The notes: generated from the letters alone by a model not told the origin. 64,000 nt of DNA from Fulvivirga imtechensis AK7 (GCF_000331535.1 NZ_AMZN01000004.1:54712-118711), one strand, 5' to 3'; shown: positions 8,747 through 18,055, numbered from the stretch's first letter. A program made the numbers and translations.

Positions 8747-9142
8747 TTACCTGAGGTATTTTTGAGCCCTTTGCTTAAGCCTTTCTCTATCTGAAGTAAT
8801 AGACGGGTCACTGAAGATCTTGGATGATAATTCACCGATCACACCTTTTTTATATCCAAGGCGAGAAGCTACATCCTCACAAAAAACTATCTCACTTTTA
8901 AATACCTGGCCATCTACTTTCATCAGTTGCACAACGTGATATAAGTGTTCAAATTTTTGATCGTCTGTCAATGTTCCCAAATCTCCGATAGGTCTTCCGG
9001 GATTCTTAAGCATATCATCAATCTCATCTTTAGATATACCGTTAGATTGTCCTATCATATGTATAAGTTTGGCTTCCTTTTCTGCAACCTTATTATCACT
9101 AGCAGCCAACTGTATAAGTACATTTAATTGTTCCTTAATCAT
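8747..9142 (-). CDS. TerB-like helical domain protein
   Basis: The protein has 131 residues, is all-helical by appearance, and has no signal peptide. The start LNVLIQLAASDNKVAEKEAKLI followed by SNGISKDEID, and the second repeat-like half HVVQLMKVDGQVFKSEIVF, resemble the TerB/DjlA-N fold, where acidic residues in the two halves can bind metal. Such stand-alone domains are common and their role is unknown. It is a single gene, convergent with the PLP enzyme. There is no sign of a tellurite-resistance operon, so a resistance role should not be assumed. Confidence 0.7.
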   Translation of the reverse strand: MIKEQLNVLIQLAASDNKVAEKEAKLIHMIGQSNGISKDEIDDMLKNPGRPIGDLGTLTDDQKFEHLYHVVQLMKVDGQVFKSEIVFCEDVASRLGYKKGVIGELSSKIFSDPSITSDRERLKQRAQKYLR

Positions 9143-9515
9143 CTTGAGAATAGATTAGTAGTATTTAGTAGTTTATAATTTATGATTTAATGCTAAGTTA
9201 TTATTTACGTTCATCCAATATAGTCAAAAAAATAATTAAATATTATACCGGACATAAAAAAGAGGCGCTATTAAACACATTTTACGGGGTTCCCTTATTT
9301 CATTATTCACATCCCCGAGCCGGATTCAGTCTTTTGAATAAAATACGGTATTTATACAACCATTGTTCGGTTTTTGTTAGCAGTTTTTATGTTGCGATTG
9401 GCTATCTTAGCTGCGTTTTCTTTTAAAAACTTTGTAAAAGTTGAACTGTTTTGCATACTCATGCAACCCTTTTGTACTGCAAATGTCTTTAGGGTGAGTT
9501 TAAAAATGAGAAAAT
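9143..9515. other. Gene-free stretch, shared upstream region
   Basis: This AT-rich 373 bases lies between the divergent TerB-like and DUF2807 genes. Two short open frames here have no protein-like composition. An imperfect palindrome TGCATACTCATGCA lies near 9454-9467. It should hold both promoters, but none is certain enough to call. Confidence 0.5.
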
Positions 9516-10205
9516 ATGAAAAGTGTAAAATTTGTAATAGCCACTTTGTTTTTTGCCCTTGTTTTTAACGGTGTTAGGGCCCAGGAGGTAGAAGAGAGGA
9601 ATGTTGGGGCATTTCATGAGATACGTACAGGGCAAGCAATTGATGTATACCTGAAGCCGGGCACCAGGGAAAGTGTAAGGGTGGAGGCAAAGGGAATATC
9701 TTTAAGAGATGTGCTCACTGAAGTTAGTGGAGGGCGACTAAAGATCCATCTCGACCATGGCAGGCATAGTAGCCATAGTGTAAAAGTATATGTGACATTT
9801 GTGAAACTCGACCATATTTCGGCCAGCTCTGCTTCGGGTGTTTTTACCGAAGGCACAATAAAGGGTGATCGGCTGGAAATAAATGTTTCAAGTGCAGCGG
9901 ACGTGGAGGTTACCGCTGAGATGAATGAAATAAATGTATCCGTATCCAGCTCGGGAGATCTTGAACTCAAGGGACGTACTAAATACCTGGAGATAAGCGC
10001 CAGCAGCGCCGGAGGGGTAGATGCGTTTGACCTTGCGGCAGACAACGTAAGAGTGCGGGCCAGTAGCGCAGGCAGTGCAAAAGTTACAGTCAATAAGGAA
10101 ATTGATGCGCATGCCAGTAGTGGTGGCAGCATCAGGTACCGCGGCAGCCCTGAGCGGTCGCAGACCGATAGTAGCAGCGGAGGATCCGTGAGAAAATCGA
10201 ATTGA
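9516..10205 (+). CDS. DUF2807 (GIN domain) secreted beta-helix protein
   Basis: The protein has 229 residues, with a signal peptide ending GVRAQ. The mature part is a regular beta-helix pattern: repeated short strands with ASSAS, VSSAADV, VSSSGDL, ASSAGGV, ASSAGS and ASSGGS at turns roughly every 20 residues. This is the classical DUF2807 'head GIN domain' signature of Bacteroidota. The C-terminus is Ser/Gly-rich (TDSSSGGSVRKSN). It is predicted to be periplasmic or surface-located; the function is unknown, and a proposed link to adhesins rests only on name. A clear terminator follows at once. Confidence 0.85.
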   Translation: MKSVKFVIATLFFALVFNGVRAQEVEERNVGAFHEIRTGQAIDVYLKPGTRESVRVEAKGISLRDVLTEVSGGRLKIHLDHGRHSSHSVKVYVTFVKLDHISASSASGVFTEGTIKGDRLEINVSSAADVEVTAEMNEINVSVSSSGDLELKGRTKYLEISASSAGGVDAFDLAADNVRVRASSAGSAKVTVNKEIDAHASSGGSIRYRGSPERSQTDSSSGGSVRKSN

Positions 10206-10211
10206 TAAAGA

Positions 10212-10240
10212 GACCCGGCTAAATTAGTCGGGTTTTTATT
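10212..10240 (+). terminator. Rho-independent terminator after the DUF2807 gene
   Basis: The hairpin ACCCGGCT-AAATT-AGTCGGGT (one G-U pair) is followed by TTTTT at 10233-10237. It starts 7 bases after the stop codon. On the minus strand it also lies just beyond the stop of the small 51-codon gene. Confidence 0.8.
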
Positions 10241-10395
10241 TATATATTGTATGATCTTTTCATACGTTCCTCCTGCAGGTTCAACTCCCAATTGATCACT
10301 GCCTGATTGAAGTGCTTGAGATAAGAGGCATCTACGGACTTAGTGACTGCTTTTCTCAAATTCCAACTGGTTCGCTTCAGTGAAAAGTTAATCAT
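10240..10395 (-). CDS. Small basic protein, 51 residues, hypothetical
   Basis: An ATG at 10395 opens a 51-residue frame ending with TAA at 10240. The predicted protein begins MINFSLKRTSWNLRKAVTK and continues with an amphipathic helix (SYLKHFNQAVINWELNLQEE) and a basic end. It has no signal peptide or membrane span. Composition and charge pattern look like a real protein rather than a shadow of another frame, and its stop abuts a terminator that works on both strands. No family was recognised, and homologues would be needed to confirm it. Confidence 0.45.
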   Translation of the reverse strand: MINFSLKRTSWNLRKAVTKSVDASYLKHFNQAVINWELNLQEERMKRSYNI

Positions 10396-10533
10396 AAGTT
10401 TAATTTTTTTGTTTTTTACGAAGGAATAGAATTAAGGTTCTGTTTTTCTTTTTTTTTTAAAAGACATCCTTAGACAGACATAGGTTGCTACAACGCTAAA
10501 AATATTGAAATATTATGTGCTTCGGGTTGATCC

Positions 10534-11448
10534 TCATCTGTCCGAAGCAGGCTTGCATGCCACCTGGAGAGAGAGGGGATCAATAGAAAAATTGATGATA
10601 TTTTTCACAGGATAGGGATCTCCGTCCAGATGGATAAATTTTTCATCCGAATCATTTGAAATTTTTATCAAAGCTTCCTTTCCCTGCCAGCACTGGTAGT
10701 ATTTGGAGTTTTTCAACCGGCCGGTAAATAACCTGTATATCAGTATCGGGTAATACCAAAAAGGAAAGTCTCTCAATATGCAAATGTCCATAAGGCCATC
10801 AGCAATACGGGCGGTGGGAGCTATATGAGCATTATTGCCAAATTGAGAGGAGTTCGCTATGGAAACGAGGAACGAGGCATTTTCAATTTTTTGTTCACCA
10901 TCAATGGTCAGTTGATAATCAGTGCATCGAAACTGCCTGATCTCGCGAAGGGCAATCATGGCATATGATATAAAGCCCCGCTTCTTTGAAGAGGCAAAGG
11001 ACTGGGCGATGTGTGCATCAAAACCCACCCCGGCAACATTGAGAAAAATATCACTATCCAGTTTTATGGTGTCGATCACCATCATATGCTGTTCGTTGAG
11101 TAGCTGAATAGCTTTTTTCTGATTGAGGGGGATGCCTAAGTGCCGGGCCAGGCCATTGCCCGACCCACAGGGTATGATCCCTAAAACAGCTTTTGAATGG
11201 AGTAGGGGGCGTGCAATTTCATTAATAGTTCCGTCACCTCCGGTAGCCACTATCAGATCATATTTTTCTTTTCCTGCATTGCTCAATTCTCTGGCTTCCC
11301 CTGCATATTGTGTGAAAATCACATCCCATTCAAATATTGTGGGGTCCAGGTACTTATTCAATAAGGCCGGAATATGATCCTTACCCTTCGTACCGGAGTG
11401 TGGATTAACAATGAACAGCGCTGATCTTTTCTTTCTTTCAGCCATCAT
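10534..11448 (-). CDS. Diacylglycerol kinase-like lipid kinase (YegS/BmrU type)
   Basis: The protein has 304 residues. The catalytic domain shows FIVNPHSGTKGK near the N-terminus, the nucleotide-binding GGDGTINEI, and IPCGSGNGLARHLGIP; the C-terminal beta domain contains DGLMDICILRDFP and ends with FIHLDGDPY. These enzymes phosphorylate diacylglycerol, sphingoid bases or related lipids with ATP at the inner membrane. The start overlaps the stop of the preceding LTA-synthase-like gene (ATGA-type), so the two are translationally coupled. The coupling suggests that it recycles or modifies a lipid product of its neighbour, for example diacylglycerol released by head-group transfer. Confidence 0.9.
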   Translation of the reverse strand: MMAERKKRSALFIVNPHSGTKGKDHIPALLNKYLDPTIFEWDVIFTQYAGEARELSNAGKEKYDLIVATGGDGTINEIARPLLHSKAVLGIIPCGSGNGLARHLGIPLNQKKAIQLLNEQHMMVIDTIKLDSDIFLNVAGVGFDAHIAQSFASSKKRGFISYAMIALREIRQFRCTDYQLTIDGEQKIENASFLVSIANSSQFGNNAHIAPTARIADGLMDICILRDFPFWYYPILIYRLFTGRLKNSKYYQCWQGKEALIKISNDSDEKFIHLDGDPYPVKNIINFSIDPLSLQVACKPASDR

Positions 11449-13274
11449 CTGTTGTTAAAATCATGGTATAATGTCTGCATGTAGGCTTTGCTTTTATCCA
11501 GGTCTGCCTCCCCTGTTATTCCTTTCTTTGTCAGGTACCGCTGGCCTATATTATCATAAACTATATGCTTTCCAGGGGCTGTGAAGCCAAACCCATTGTT
11601 ATAGATATACACTGCAAAACCTTCTTTGTCAGTCTTTAACACGTTCTGGCTAAACTTAAATTTATTGTTGTTCTTACCCAATTGACCCAATATGGTGTTG
11701 GCAATATCGGTTTGACTGGTAAATGAATTGATCACCGTATCTGCCTTTGCCAGTGCTCCACCAGTCCATATCATAGGTATCTTGAACCTGTTCGGATTAG
11801 TAACCCCTTTATTATCAGGTAAAGCATGTCCATGGTCAGCAGTAATTACTACTAAAGTATTTTTCCACCATGCACTGGCTTTAGCCTGGTCGAAAAACTT
11901 GCCAAGGGCTCTGTCTGTATAATGTGCCGAATTCAAAAACATGGATTTATCATCGTCACCTTCTATCACAGTCTCCATCGGCACATCAAAAGGCTCGTGG
12001 CTGCTAAGACTAAGCATCACTTTGAAAAATGGCGTTTTAGCTTCATTTGATTCTTGTAAAAATCTTTCAAACACATACTCATCATGTACCCCCCATTTTG
12101 AGTTGTTCAGGTTGGCAGGGAAATGTTCACTATGCGTGATGTTGTCAAATTGGGCATTGCTGAGGTAAGACCTGAAATTAGCAAAATCAATGTTGCCTCC
12201 ATAGGTAAAAGATGTATAATACCCCATTTCCCTGAATTCTCTGTTCAGGAAAGGCAGGCTTTGTGTCTTTTTCGGATACTTGATAATTGAAGACAGGGGT
12301 TGTGCGGGATAGCCACTTAAAATAGACACTATGCCCTTGTCAGTGCGGTCTCCCGAGGCATACATGTTGGTAAAAAGCATGCCTTCTTCTGCTAGCTTGC
12401 TGAGGTTCGGAGCCACACCGGGAATACCTCCCAGAGGCTCCAGAAACTGGTAAGTATAACTTTCCAAAATGATAATGATCACATTGGGCTGGTCGGTGTT
12501 CAGGACTTTTTCAGTAGGTCCATCCGAGGCATACAATTCATTAAAATATTTCTCGGTTTTCGACTTTTCCAGAAAATTGCCCGGATATTTGAGCCTCCCG
12601 GCCTTCCTTAGGGCATAGCCGGTATTCCAAATGGCATTAATAGCAGCATGATTGGCATAGATATTTGTAGGATGGAAATATACCACACCTGTATTAATAG
12701 GAGCCACACCGACTGTGCCCCGTATGGGAGCGATCATTAATGCTGTGAGCACTAACATAACAGCGGATGTACGCCAGTCCGTCATTTCCAAACCGTTCAC
12801 TTTGTCGATAACCAGCTTTTTAAAAAGCATTACAAAAGCAGCCAGAAAAATGGCCCATAACATTAGAAGTCGTACCACAGCGCTGGTTTCTATAGCTATT
12901 GGTGTGCCTTCTCCAATATAAAGTAATGGTGTTGCATCCAGCCTAAAGCCCCAGTGGCTGTATATTTCGAGGTCAACAATAACGAGGAGCAAGCTGATGA
13001 TCAGGAGAATAACAGTATAAACCCAAAGTAGATTTTTTAGCACAGCAGCACGAAAGTAAACAGTCGAAACGATCAGTAAACCAGGGATGAGAAGAAAATA
13101 CCCCATCACAGAAAGATCAAGCCTAAACCCGTGAACTATGGATAGAAGGGTGTCGGTAACTGCTAACTCTAATGTTTTGTCTGCATGATAAACCAAAAAG
13201 ATCAGTCTGGCCGAAACAAAAAAAGTTAACCAGAACAAACAGTATCGTACGAAGATATTAATTCGTTCTTTCAT
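11445..13274 (-). CDS. LTA synthase family sulfatase-fold transferase
   Basis: The protein has 609 residues: five hydrophobic spans in the first roughly 230 residues, then a periplasmic sulfatase/alkaline-phosphatase-fold domain. Visible active-site parts are IIIILESYTYQF (metal ligand Glu), SGDRTDKGIVSILSG with the nucleophile Thr, and VVITADHGHAL with metal ligands Asp and His. In Firmicutes such proteins polymerise glycerol phosphate from phosphatidylglycerol; Gram-negative relatives transfer phosphoglycerol or phosphoethanolamine to glycans or lipids and leave diacylglycerol. The following lipid kinase (4-base overlap) could rephosphorylate that diacylglycerol. The acceptor cannot be read from the sequence. 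Confidence 0.9.
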   Translation of the reverse strand: MKERINIFVRYCLFWLTFFVSARLIFLVYHADKTLELAVTDTLLSIVHGFRLDLSVMGYFLLIPGLLIVSTVYFRAAVLKNLLWVYTVILLIISLLLVIVDLEIYSHWGFRLDATPLLYIGEGTPIAIETSAVVRLLMLWAIFLAAFVMLFKKLVIDKVNGLEMTDWRTSAVMLVLTALMIAPIRGTVGVAPINTGVVYFHPTNIYANHAAINAIWNTGYALRKAGRLKYPGNFLEKSKTEKYFNELYASDGPTEKVLNTDQPNVIIIILESYTYQFLEPLGGIPGVAPNLSKLAEEGMLFTNMYASGDRTDKGIVSILSGYPAQPLSSIIKYPKKTQSLPFLNREFREMGYYTSFTYGGNIDFANFRSYLSNAQFDNITHSEHFPANLNNSKWGVHDEYVFERFLQESNEAKTPFFKVMLSLSSHEPFDVPMETVIEGDDDKSMFLNSAHYTDRALGKFFDQAKASAWWKNTLVVITADHGHALPDNKGVTNPNRFKIPMIWTGGALAKADTVINSFTSQTDIANTILGQLGKNNNKFKFSQNVLKTDKEGFAVYIYNNGFGFTAPGKHIVYDNIGQRYLTKKGITGEADLDKSKAYMQTLYHDFNNR

Positions 13275-13439
13275 TTATTAAGGGGTTTAGCAACTCGTTA
13301 AGCGCGAATAAAGCTTAGAATGCATATCCATCAGCAATCTAAAGCTTGCAAAGATAAGACTAATTTAATTCTACACAGGATTAATCAAAAAGTGACTAAA
13401 ATAATTCCGATGAGTGGTTTTTTGTTTTATTTGTGGTAT

Positions 13440-14420
13440 ATGGATGGATATAATTATAGATGCAGGAATCAATCGCTGATTACACCAGCTTTTATCAAGG
13501 GGCTTGTCCGGCCTTTAATGAAGGCGATCCCAGAGGGGGTGCCTGCTAACTTTATAAGTATATTATCACATTTCTCCGTTTACCTGGCGCTTTATCTGTC
13601 TTATTCGGGTGGAAGTGCTAAAGCCGGTTCGCTGCTCATTCCCTCCTTGATACTACTTCACCTTATTGCAGACAAGATGGACGGGATCAGAGCGAGAAAT
13701 ACTGGTACAGACTCACCGTTAGGTGAGTTGATCGATCATTTTTTTGAGGTATTTAATGCCGGAGCTATCATTTTTATTGCCTTTCACTGGTTTGGGTTTG
13801 CTCACTTATGGATACTGATAGTGGCAGTCAGTTCGACTTTGTTGGTTTCAATGGCTAAATTTTATGAGCAGTATAAAAATAATATTCGCATCATTGATGA
13901 GCTGGGGCTATTCGAACTGAAAATATTATTGATGACCGCCATACTGTTTTCTTATTTCCCGCAGGTTTATGAATTCCTTCACCTTAATGTTGCAAAGGGA
14001 TATTCAATAATAGAAAGTGTATTCATGATAGCCATTTTGGGTGGACTGCTGAGTTTTGTACGTACTTTTCAACGAATAAGTCATGCGACCTATGGCTTTT
14101 GGCTGTTTATTTTTCTGCTGTTAGTGGTTTTAGCAACCAGCGTTTTGGTATTTGATGTAGCTTTAGCCAGCATTGTGATACTGTTGTACGGAGGATTGTA
14201 CATTGGCAATTTGCTTATAGGACAGTTGATAGATGGCGCTGAAAGAAGCCCCGGCTTATTTACGCCTCTTTTTCTGATCATCCACCTGGCTACCGGTTAT
14301 TTCAATCCGCAGAACACATTTCTAATACTGGTTATTTATCTTTTAGTGAATTTGTTATTAGCTATTTTCAGGGGTTTCAGAGCACTTAAGGGCCACTGGC
14401 AATGGTGGCTTCAGGACTAA
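13440..14420 (+). CDS. CDP-alcohol phosphatidyltransferase family protein
   Basis: From the ATG at 13440 the protein has 326 residues and about eight to ten membrane spans. Earlier in-frame ATGs at 13320 and 13410 would add a non-hydrophobic or odd extension and are less likely. The catalytic signature is present as D81-G82-x2-A85-R86-x8-G95-x3-D99-x3-E103; the last position is normally Asp. The surrounding DGIRARNTGTDSPLGELIDH resembles eukaryotic choline/ethanolamine phosphotransferases more than bacterial PgsA. It is divergent from the LTA-synthase/lipid-kinase pair, which supports a lipid head-group role. The alcohol acceptor is unknown. Confidence 0.8.
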   Translation: MDGYNYRCRNQSLITPAFIKGLVRPLMKAIPEGVPANFISILSHFSVYLALYLSYSGGSAKAGSLLIPSLILLHLIADKMDGIRARNTGTDSPLGELIDHFFEVFNAGAIIFIAFHWFGFAHLWILIVAVSSTLLVSMAKFYEQYKNNIRIIDELGLFELKILLMTAILFSYFPQVYEFLHLNVAKGYSIIESVFMIAILGGLLSFVRTFQRISHATYGFWLFIFLLLVVLATSVLVFDVALASIVILLYGGLYIGNLLIGQLIDGAERSPGLFTPLFLIIHLATGYFNPQNTFLILVIYLLVNLLLAIFRGFRALKGHWQWWLQD

Positions 14421-14442
14421 CTTGTCACTGATTCCTGTCAGT

Positions 14443-17301
14443 TTACCGGATCATAATCCTTCCCGAATGGTTAACACCCTCACTGGTAAGAGAGAATAAA
14501 TACAACCCGGCCTTTAAATGAGCAATTGAGATCGATTCGCGCTCTGACACAAGTTCGTACTCAAGTACTATCTGTCCATTGGTGTTCATGAGCTTGAAAA
14601 AAGCAGGCTCTCCGGAAAAATCTTTGGTAAAGACGTTCAGATCCTCACTGCGATCAACAGGATTCGGAAAGGTTAATACGGGTAGTTCGGTAAGAAAATA
14701 CACTGCCACCGGTTCACTTGTAATTTCAGCGCCATTGTCAAACAAGATCCTGGCCCTATACGTGTTCAACCCCTGGAAAGGGCTTTTGTCTGAATAAACT
14801 ATGGTAGAAGCCTGAGGATCATCAATCGTATGAATAATGACGTAATTACCATCAAATTCCCGTTCAAAAATAACCTTTGTAATGCCATATGTAGTGCCTA
14901 AAGCTAAAGTCAGGTCCACTACTTCGTTTACCAGGTTTTCGATGGCATAAAAGGTGGATAAATAACAGTCAACACCCTGAAAGGCATAATTGAAAGTCAG
15001 ACTTCGCAGGCCGCTTTTGCCGCCGTTAAATTGCGGAGCAACAGTGTAAAGAACGGCAGGATGTTCCTTTTTATCGAGAATAACAGCGGTATCCTGCGTT
15101 TCAAGCATTGGTACCAGGTATTTATTACCCAGAGTATATAGAATATAGGAGTCTGTATTTTCCAGGTTATTCCAGTTCAGCATCACCGAATCCTGGCAGT
15201 TGAACCCTACAGTGGGCCTTAAAGGGCGGGAGATAGTGAACACATCAGTCAGGAACTCGTTGTCTCCAATAGTCATTTTGGCGATAGCAGTAGTGTGTAT
15301 ATCCGGTGCTGACCAGCTCAGGTATCCATTTGAAAGATCAACGTCATTGTTAATGGCTTGCCAGGTTGAGCCGTTGTCGAGACTATATTCGAGCGTTCCG
15401 GTTGCATCACCAAAGGCACTTTCCCATCTGAAGATTGAAGTTTTTTCACCATTGAAAGGCACGTTGTCGCTTCCTGTAGGGAAGGTCCAAAGAAAGTCAT
15501 TTTGGGTCTCCCACTGATATGCTACAAAGTACTTTTGCGGGCTTAGAGGGATGGCATGACCATTGACGGTCACCTGGTAAATGCCCGCCTCAGGGTTATC
15601 GATAGTTATTTGTTCAATATTGTTCAGTCTGTCTGCTTTCCGTTGTGGTAATTGTATCAGAGAGTCTTTATGCGGATAGCTGTTGAGCACCCAGGGGAGC
15701 CATACCGACCCTCCACTTTCATGCTGAGCGCTAAGATCAAGATCATTGACCAGAGCAGTCGATGCGTTGACAGTAGTAGCGGGGTCATTCCATGCGAGTG
15801 TTATTTTTAAGTGCCTCGCATTAGCCGGTACGGTGACGTCAATTATTTGAGATTCTCCATGGTCAATGGTGCCGGTTGCATGTCGTGTGGAATTAATAGT
15901 TTTGAGGGCTCTATATGCATTTACACTACCATATCCGGAAAGAAAATCAATGCCAGTGGGGCCGGCATCGTCAGCGGTATTGATCAATATTGTCTTTAAA
16001 AGTGTGGCATCAGGTAATTTGCCACCATTCTTTTGCCGGTATGCATCCTGGAGAATAACCGACAAGCCGGAAACCAATGCCGCAGAGGAGGAGGAGCCTG
16101 CGGTGCTATAAGCGACTACCTCTGGCTTTACACGTCCATCATAAGCAGGTCCTTTCGATACAAACGGATCAAGCCGGTTGAGGGTATCAATGGCTCCGAC
16201 TGTAAGTATATTTTTGGCCATTTTAAAGTTGCCGGTCAGGTTAGCAAAGCCCTCTACGTCTTTATAGGTGCCCATAGTATCGGTACCCTTTCCGTTATTT
16301 CCTACTGAAAAGACGTGCAGTAATTTGGGGTTGTCATTGGTGTTTTTATCATAAGCCTCAGCAAATGCACCATAAAAATTTTCGATGATCGTACCGTAAG
16401 AGTGATTCTGGATGGTAATGTCAGAACTGCTAAAGTAGCTATCATTGTCAGGAAATAATACTTCAAAGTTGGATGAGGACAATAGGGCTCCCCATGCAGG
16501 TCCCCGGCTGTTGGGTGAAGTGTTGCCACCACCAGCAGCGATAGTCGCCATTTCCGTAGCATGGCGAGACGTAGTTTCACCGCTAATGTCAGAGGATAAT
16601 ACACGGCCTTTAAAGTCTATGTCAGTTTCATCAAATCTTTGTTCCTTGACAGACATTGTTAATCCATCTCCGTTCAACTCAGGGGCAACATGCTGCAGCA
16701 AATTGATCTTGTTGACGTTGAGGTTCATATCAAGCACAAGGCTTTCTTCATGAGGTACGCCTGAAAACAGGTCTATGTAGATCACCTGATCAGAGGGTAA
16801 TAGCTTGTCGGCTATAACCTGATGAGACGATTCAATAACCATTGTGTTGGTAGCAAGGTGACTATTGATCACTTTTATTGGAGCGGAGATTTTCTTCTTA
16901 AAATCATCAATATCCAGCACCTTTAATATATATAGCTTTTTATCATCTGCTTCCAAAGGTTGTTTTGCAGCCGCAAGCGCGGGAGATAACTTCCATAAGT
17001 CGTTGGTAAGGTAGACAGCGCTAAATGAGTTCATTATTTTTGTCTGACCGGCAGATCCACTTAGATAAATGATGTAGTTTTCTTCATCAAGCTTGCGAAC
17101 AATATGGATGGTCTTACTTCTATAAAGCTCATTTTTTGTGTTGCTATCAACCGTGACCAGCAGGAATGGACTATCTGTGTTTGCTGCCTCACCCGGAGAG
17201 CCTCTTTTTATAAATTGTTTCCAATCTGACTCTGCCTTTTGTTGACCAAAGCTTAAGGATCCAACTAACAACAATAAAAGAGTGACCAGGGGTTTATTCA
17301 T
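14443..17301 (-). CDS. Secreted subtilisin-like (S8) peptidase with T9SS sorting domain
   Basis: The protein has 952 residues and a signal peptide ending GSLSFGQ. The S8 domain (about 205-470) shows H247 in RHATEMATIAAGG, the oxyanion Asn in NHSYG (N299) and the serine in AGSSSSAALVSG. At the place of the catalytic Asp the sequence reads GLTMSVKEQRF, with Glu (E220) aligned to the Asp of the usual VAVLDTG. C-terminal regions include a jelly-roll P-like domain, Ig/FN3-like modules, and a T9SS type A sorting domain (FPNPVDRSE, then LKAGLYLFSL and a basic end). It should be exported through the outer membrane and anchored or released at the surface. It is a single gene, convergent with the CDP-alcohol transferase. 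Confidence 0.9.
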   Translation of the reverse strand: MNKPLVTLLLLLVGSLSFGQQKAESDWKQFIKRGSPGEAANTDSPFLLVTVDSNTKNELYRSKTIHIVRKLDEENYIIYLSGSAGQTKIMNSFSAVYLTNDLWKLSPALAAAKQPLEADDKKLYILKVLDIDDFKKKISAPIKVINSHLATNTMVIESSHQVIADKLLPSDQVIYIDLFSGVPHEESLVLDMNLNVNKINLLQHVAPELNGDGLTMSVKEQRFDETDIDFKGRVLSSDISGETTSRHATEMATIAAGGGNTSPNSRGPAWGALLSSSNFEVLFPDNDSYFSSSDITIQNHSYGTIIENFYGAFAEAYDKNTNDNPKLLHVFSVGNNGKGTDTMGTYKDVEGFANLTGNFKMAKNILTVGAIDTLNRLDPFVSKGPAYDGRVKPEVVAYSTAGSSSSAALVSGLSVILQDAYRQKNGGKLPDATLLKTILINTADDAGPTGIDFLSGYGSVNAYRALKTINSTRHATGTIDHGESQIIDVTVPANARHLKITLAWNDPATTVNASTALVNDLDLSAQHESGGSVWLPWVLNSYPHKDSLIQLPQRKADRLNNIEQITIDNPEAGIYQVTVNGHAIPLSPQKYFVAYQWETQNDFLWTFPTGSDNVPFNGEKTSIFRWESAFGDATGTLEYSLDNGSTWQAINNDVDLSNGYLSWSAPDIHTTAIAKMTIGDNEFLTDVFTISRPLRPTVGFNCQDSVMLNWNNLENTDSYILYTLGNKYLVPMLETQDTAVILDKKEHPAVLYTVAPQFNGGKSGLRSLTFNYAFQGVDCYLSTFYAIENLVNEVVDLTLALGTTYGITKVIFEREFDGNYVIIHTIDDPQASTIVYSDKSPFQGLNTYRARILFDNGAEITSEPVAVYFLTELPVLTFPNPVDRSEDLNVFTKDFSGEPAFFKLMNTNGQIVLEYELVSERESISIAHLKAGLYLFSLTSEGVNHSGRIMIR

Positions 17302-17530
17302 TTAATCTAGGTTTTCTTCATCTCTGATCAACGAGGATCACAAAATAATCTTATGCGCTGGTTGAGATGTAGTAAACAATATTACGCACTCCGGGGTAAA
17401 TGGCAAAATATCCTGCGACAGGTGTCAGTAGAAATAAATTAAATTATTTCATGTTATTGTTATGAATATTTGCGGCCGATTTTGCGAAGTACTATATTGC
17501 CATCGTTTTTAATTATTTATTCGTAGCGAA

Positions 17531-18055
17531 GTGAAAAAATTCTTTTTTGGCAGAGAACAAGTCTGTCAAATACTGATGGTGTTAACCTTTCTATCTCTGG
17601 CGGCTTGTAGTTCCAGCTTATATGAAGTTGTTGATCATTATCCGGAGGAGACAATTCAATATCCTCAAAGTCAAAAGAAATTCATTATTCTTAATCAAAA
17701 GTTTCTAAATGATACTCGCGCAGCAACTTTTGTGAAGTTGCTGAATAAAAGGAAATGGTTGCTCCTGGATGAAGCACTGAGCTCTATGGATGACCCGGAG
17801 GAAAAAATATTTGTGCAATCCATATCATTGTTGCTTCAGAAAGATTATCAAGAGGCATATATGAAGCTAAATACATTGCCAGATTCTGACTTTGGTTGCC
17901 AGGTAGGTATTTTAAAAGCGGACTGCTTGTATGAATTGAAAGATCATACTGTGAGCTACCAACACCTTTACCAGCGAGCCATGGACTGTGCTGATGATCC
18001 TACTGTTAAATTCATTGCCAATACCCGATATAGATTTGTGAAATATGCTTATTAG
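17531..18055 (+). CDS. Lipoprotein of unknown function, first of a pair
   Basis: A GTG start at 17531 gives a basic N-terminus (MKKFFFGRE) and a lipobox-like end (LTFLSLAACSS); the next ATG would remove the basic part. The 174-residue protein is helical after the signal, with a TPR-like pattern (LLLQKDYQEAYMKLNTLPDSDFGCQVGILKADCLYELKDH). It ends 11 bases inside the next lipoprotein gene, which points to coupled translation. No family was recognised. The helical repeat suggests a scaffold or assembly role in the envelope, but this is inference. Confidence 0.75.
   Translation: MKKFFFGREQVCQILMVLTFLSLAACSSSLYEVVDHYPEETIQYPQSQKKFIILNQKFLNDTRAATFVKLLNKRKWLLLDEALSSMDDPEEKIFVQSISLLLQKDYQEAYMKLNTLPDSDFGCQVGILKADCLYELKDHTVSYQHLYQRAMDCADDPTVKFIANTRYRFVKYAY

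Noticed and set aside
8747..9142. Tellurite-resistance gene
   Set aside because: Only a lone TerB-like domain is present; no other ter genes are near.
9614..10291. 225-codon minus-strand frame
   Set aside because: It is the antisense shadow of the Ser/Gly-rich DUF2807 gene.
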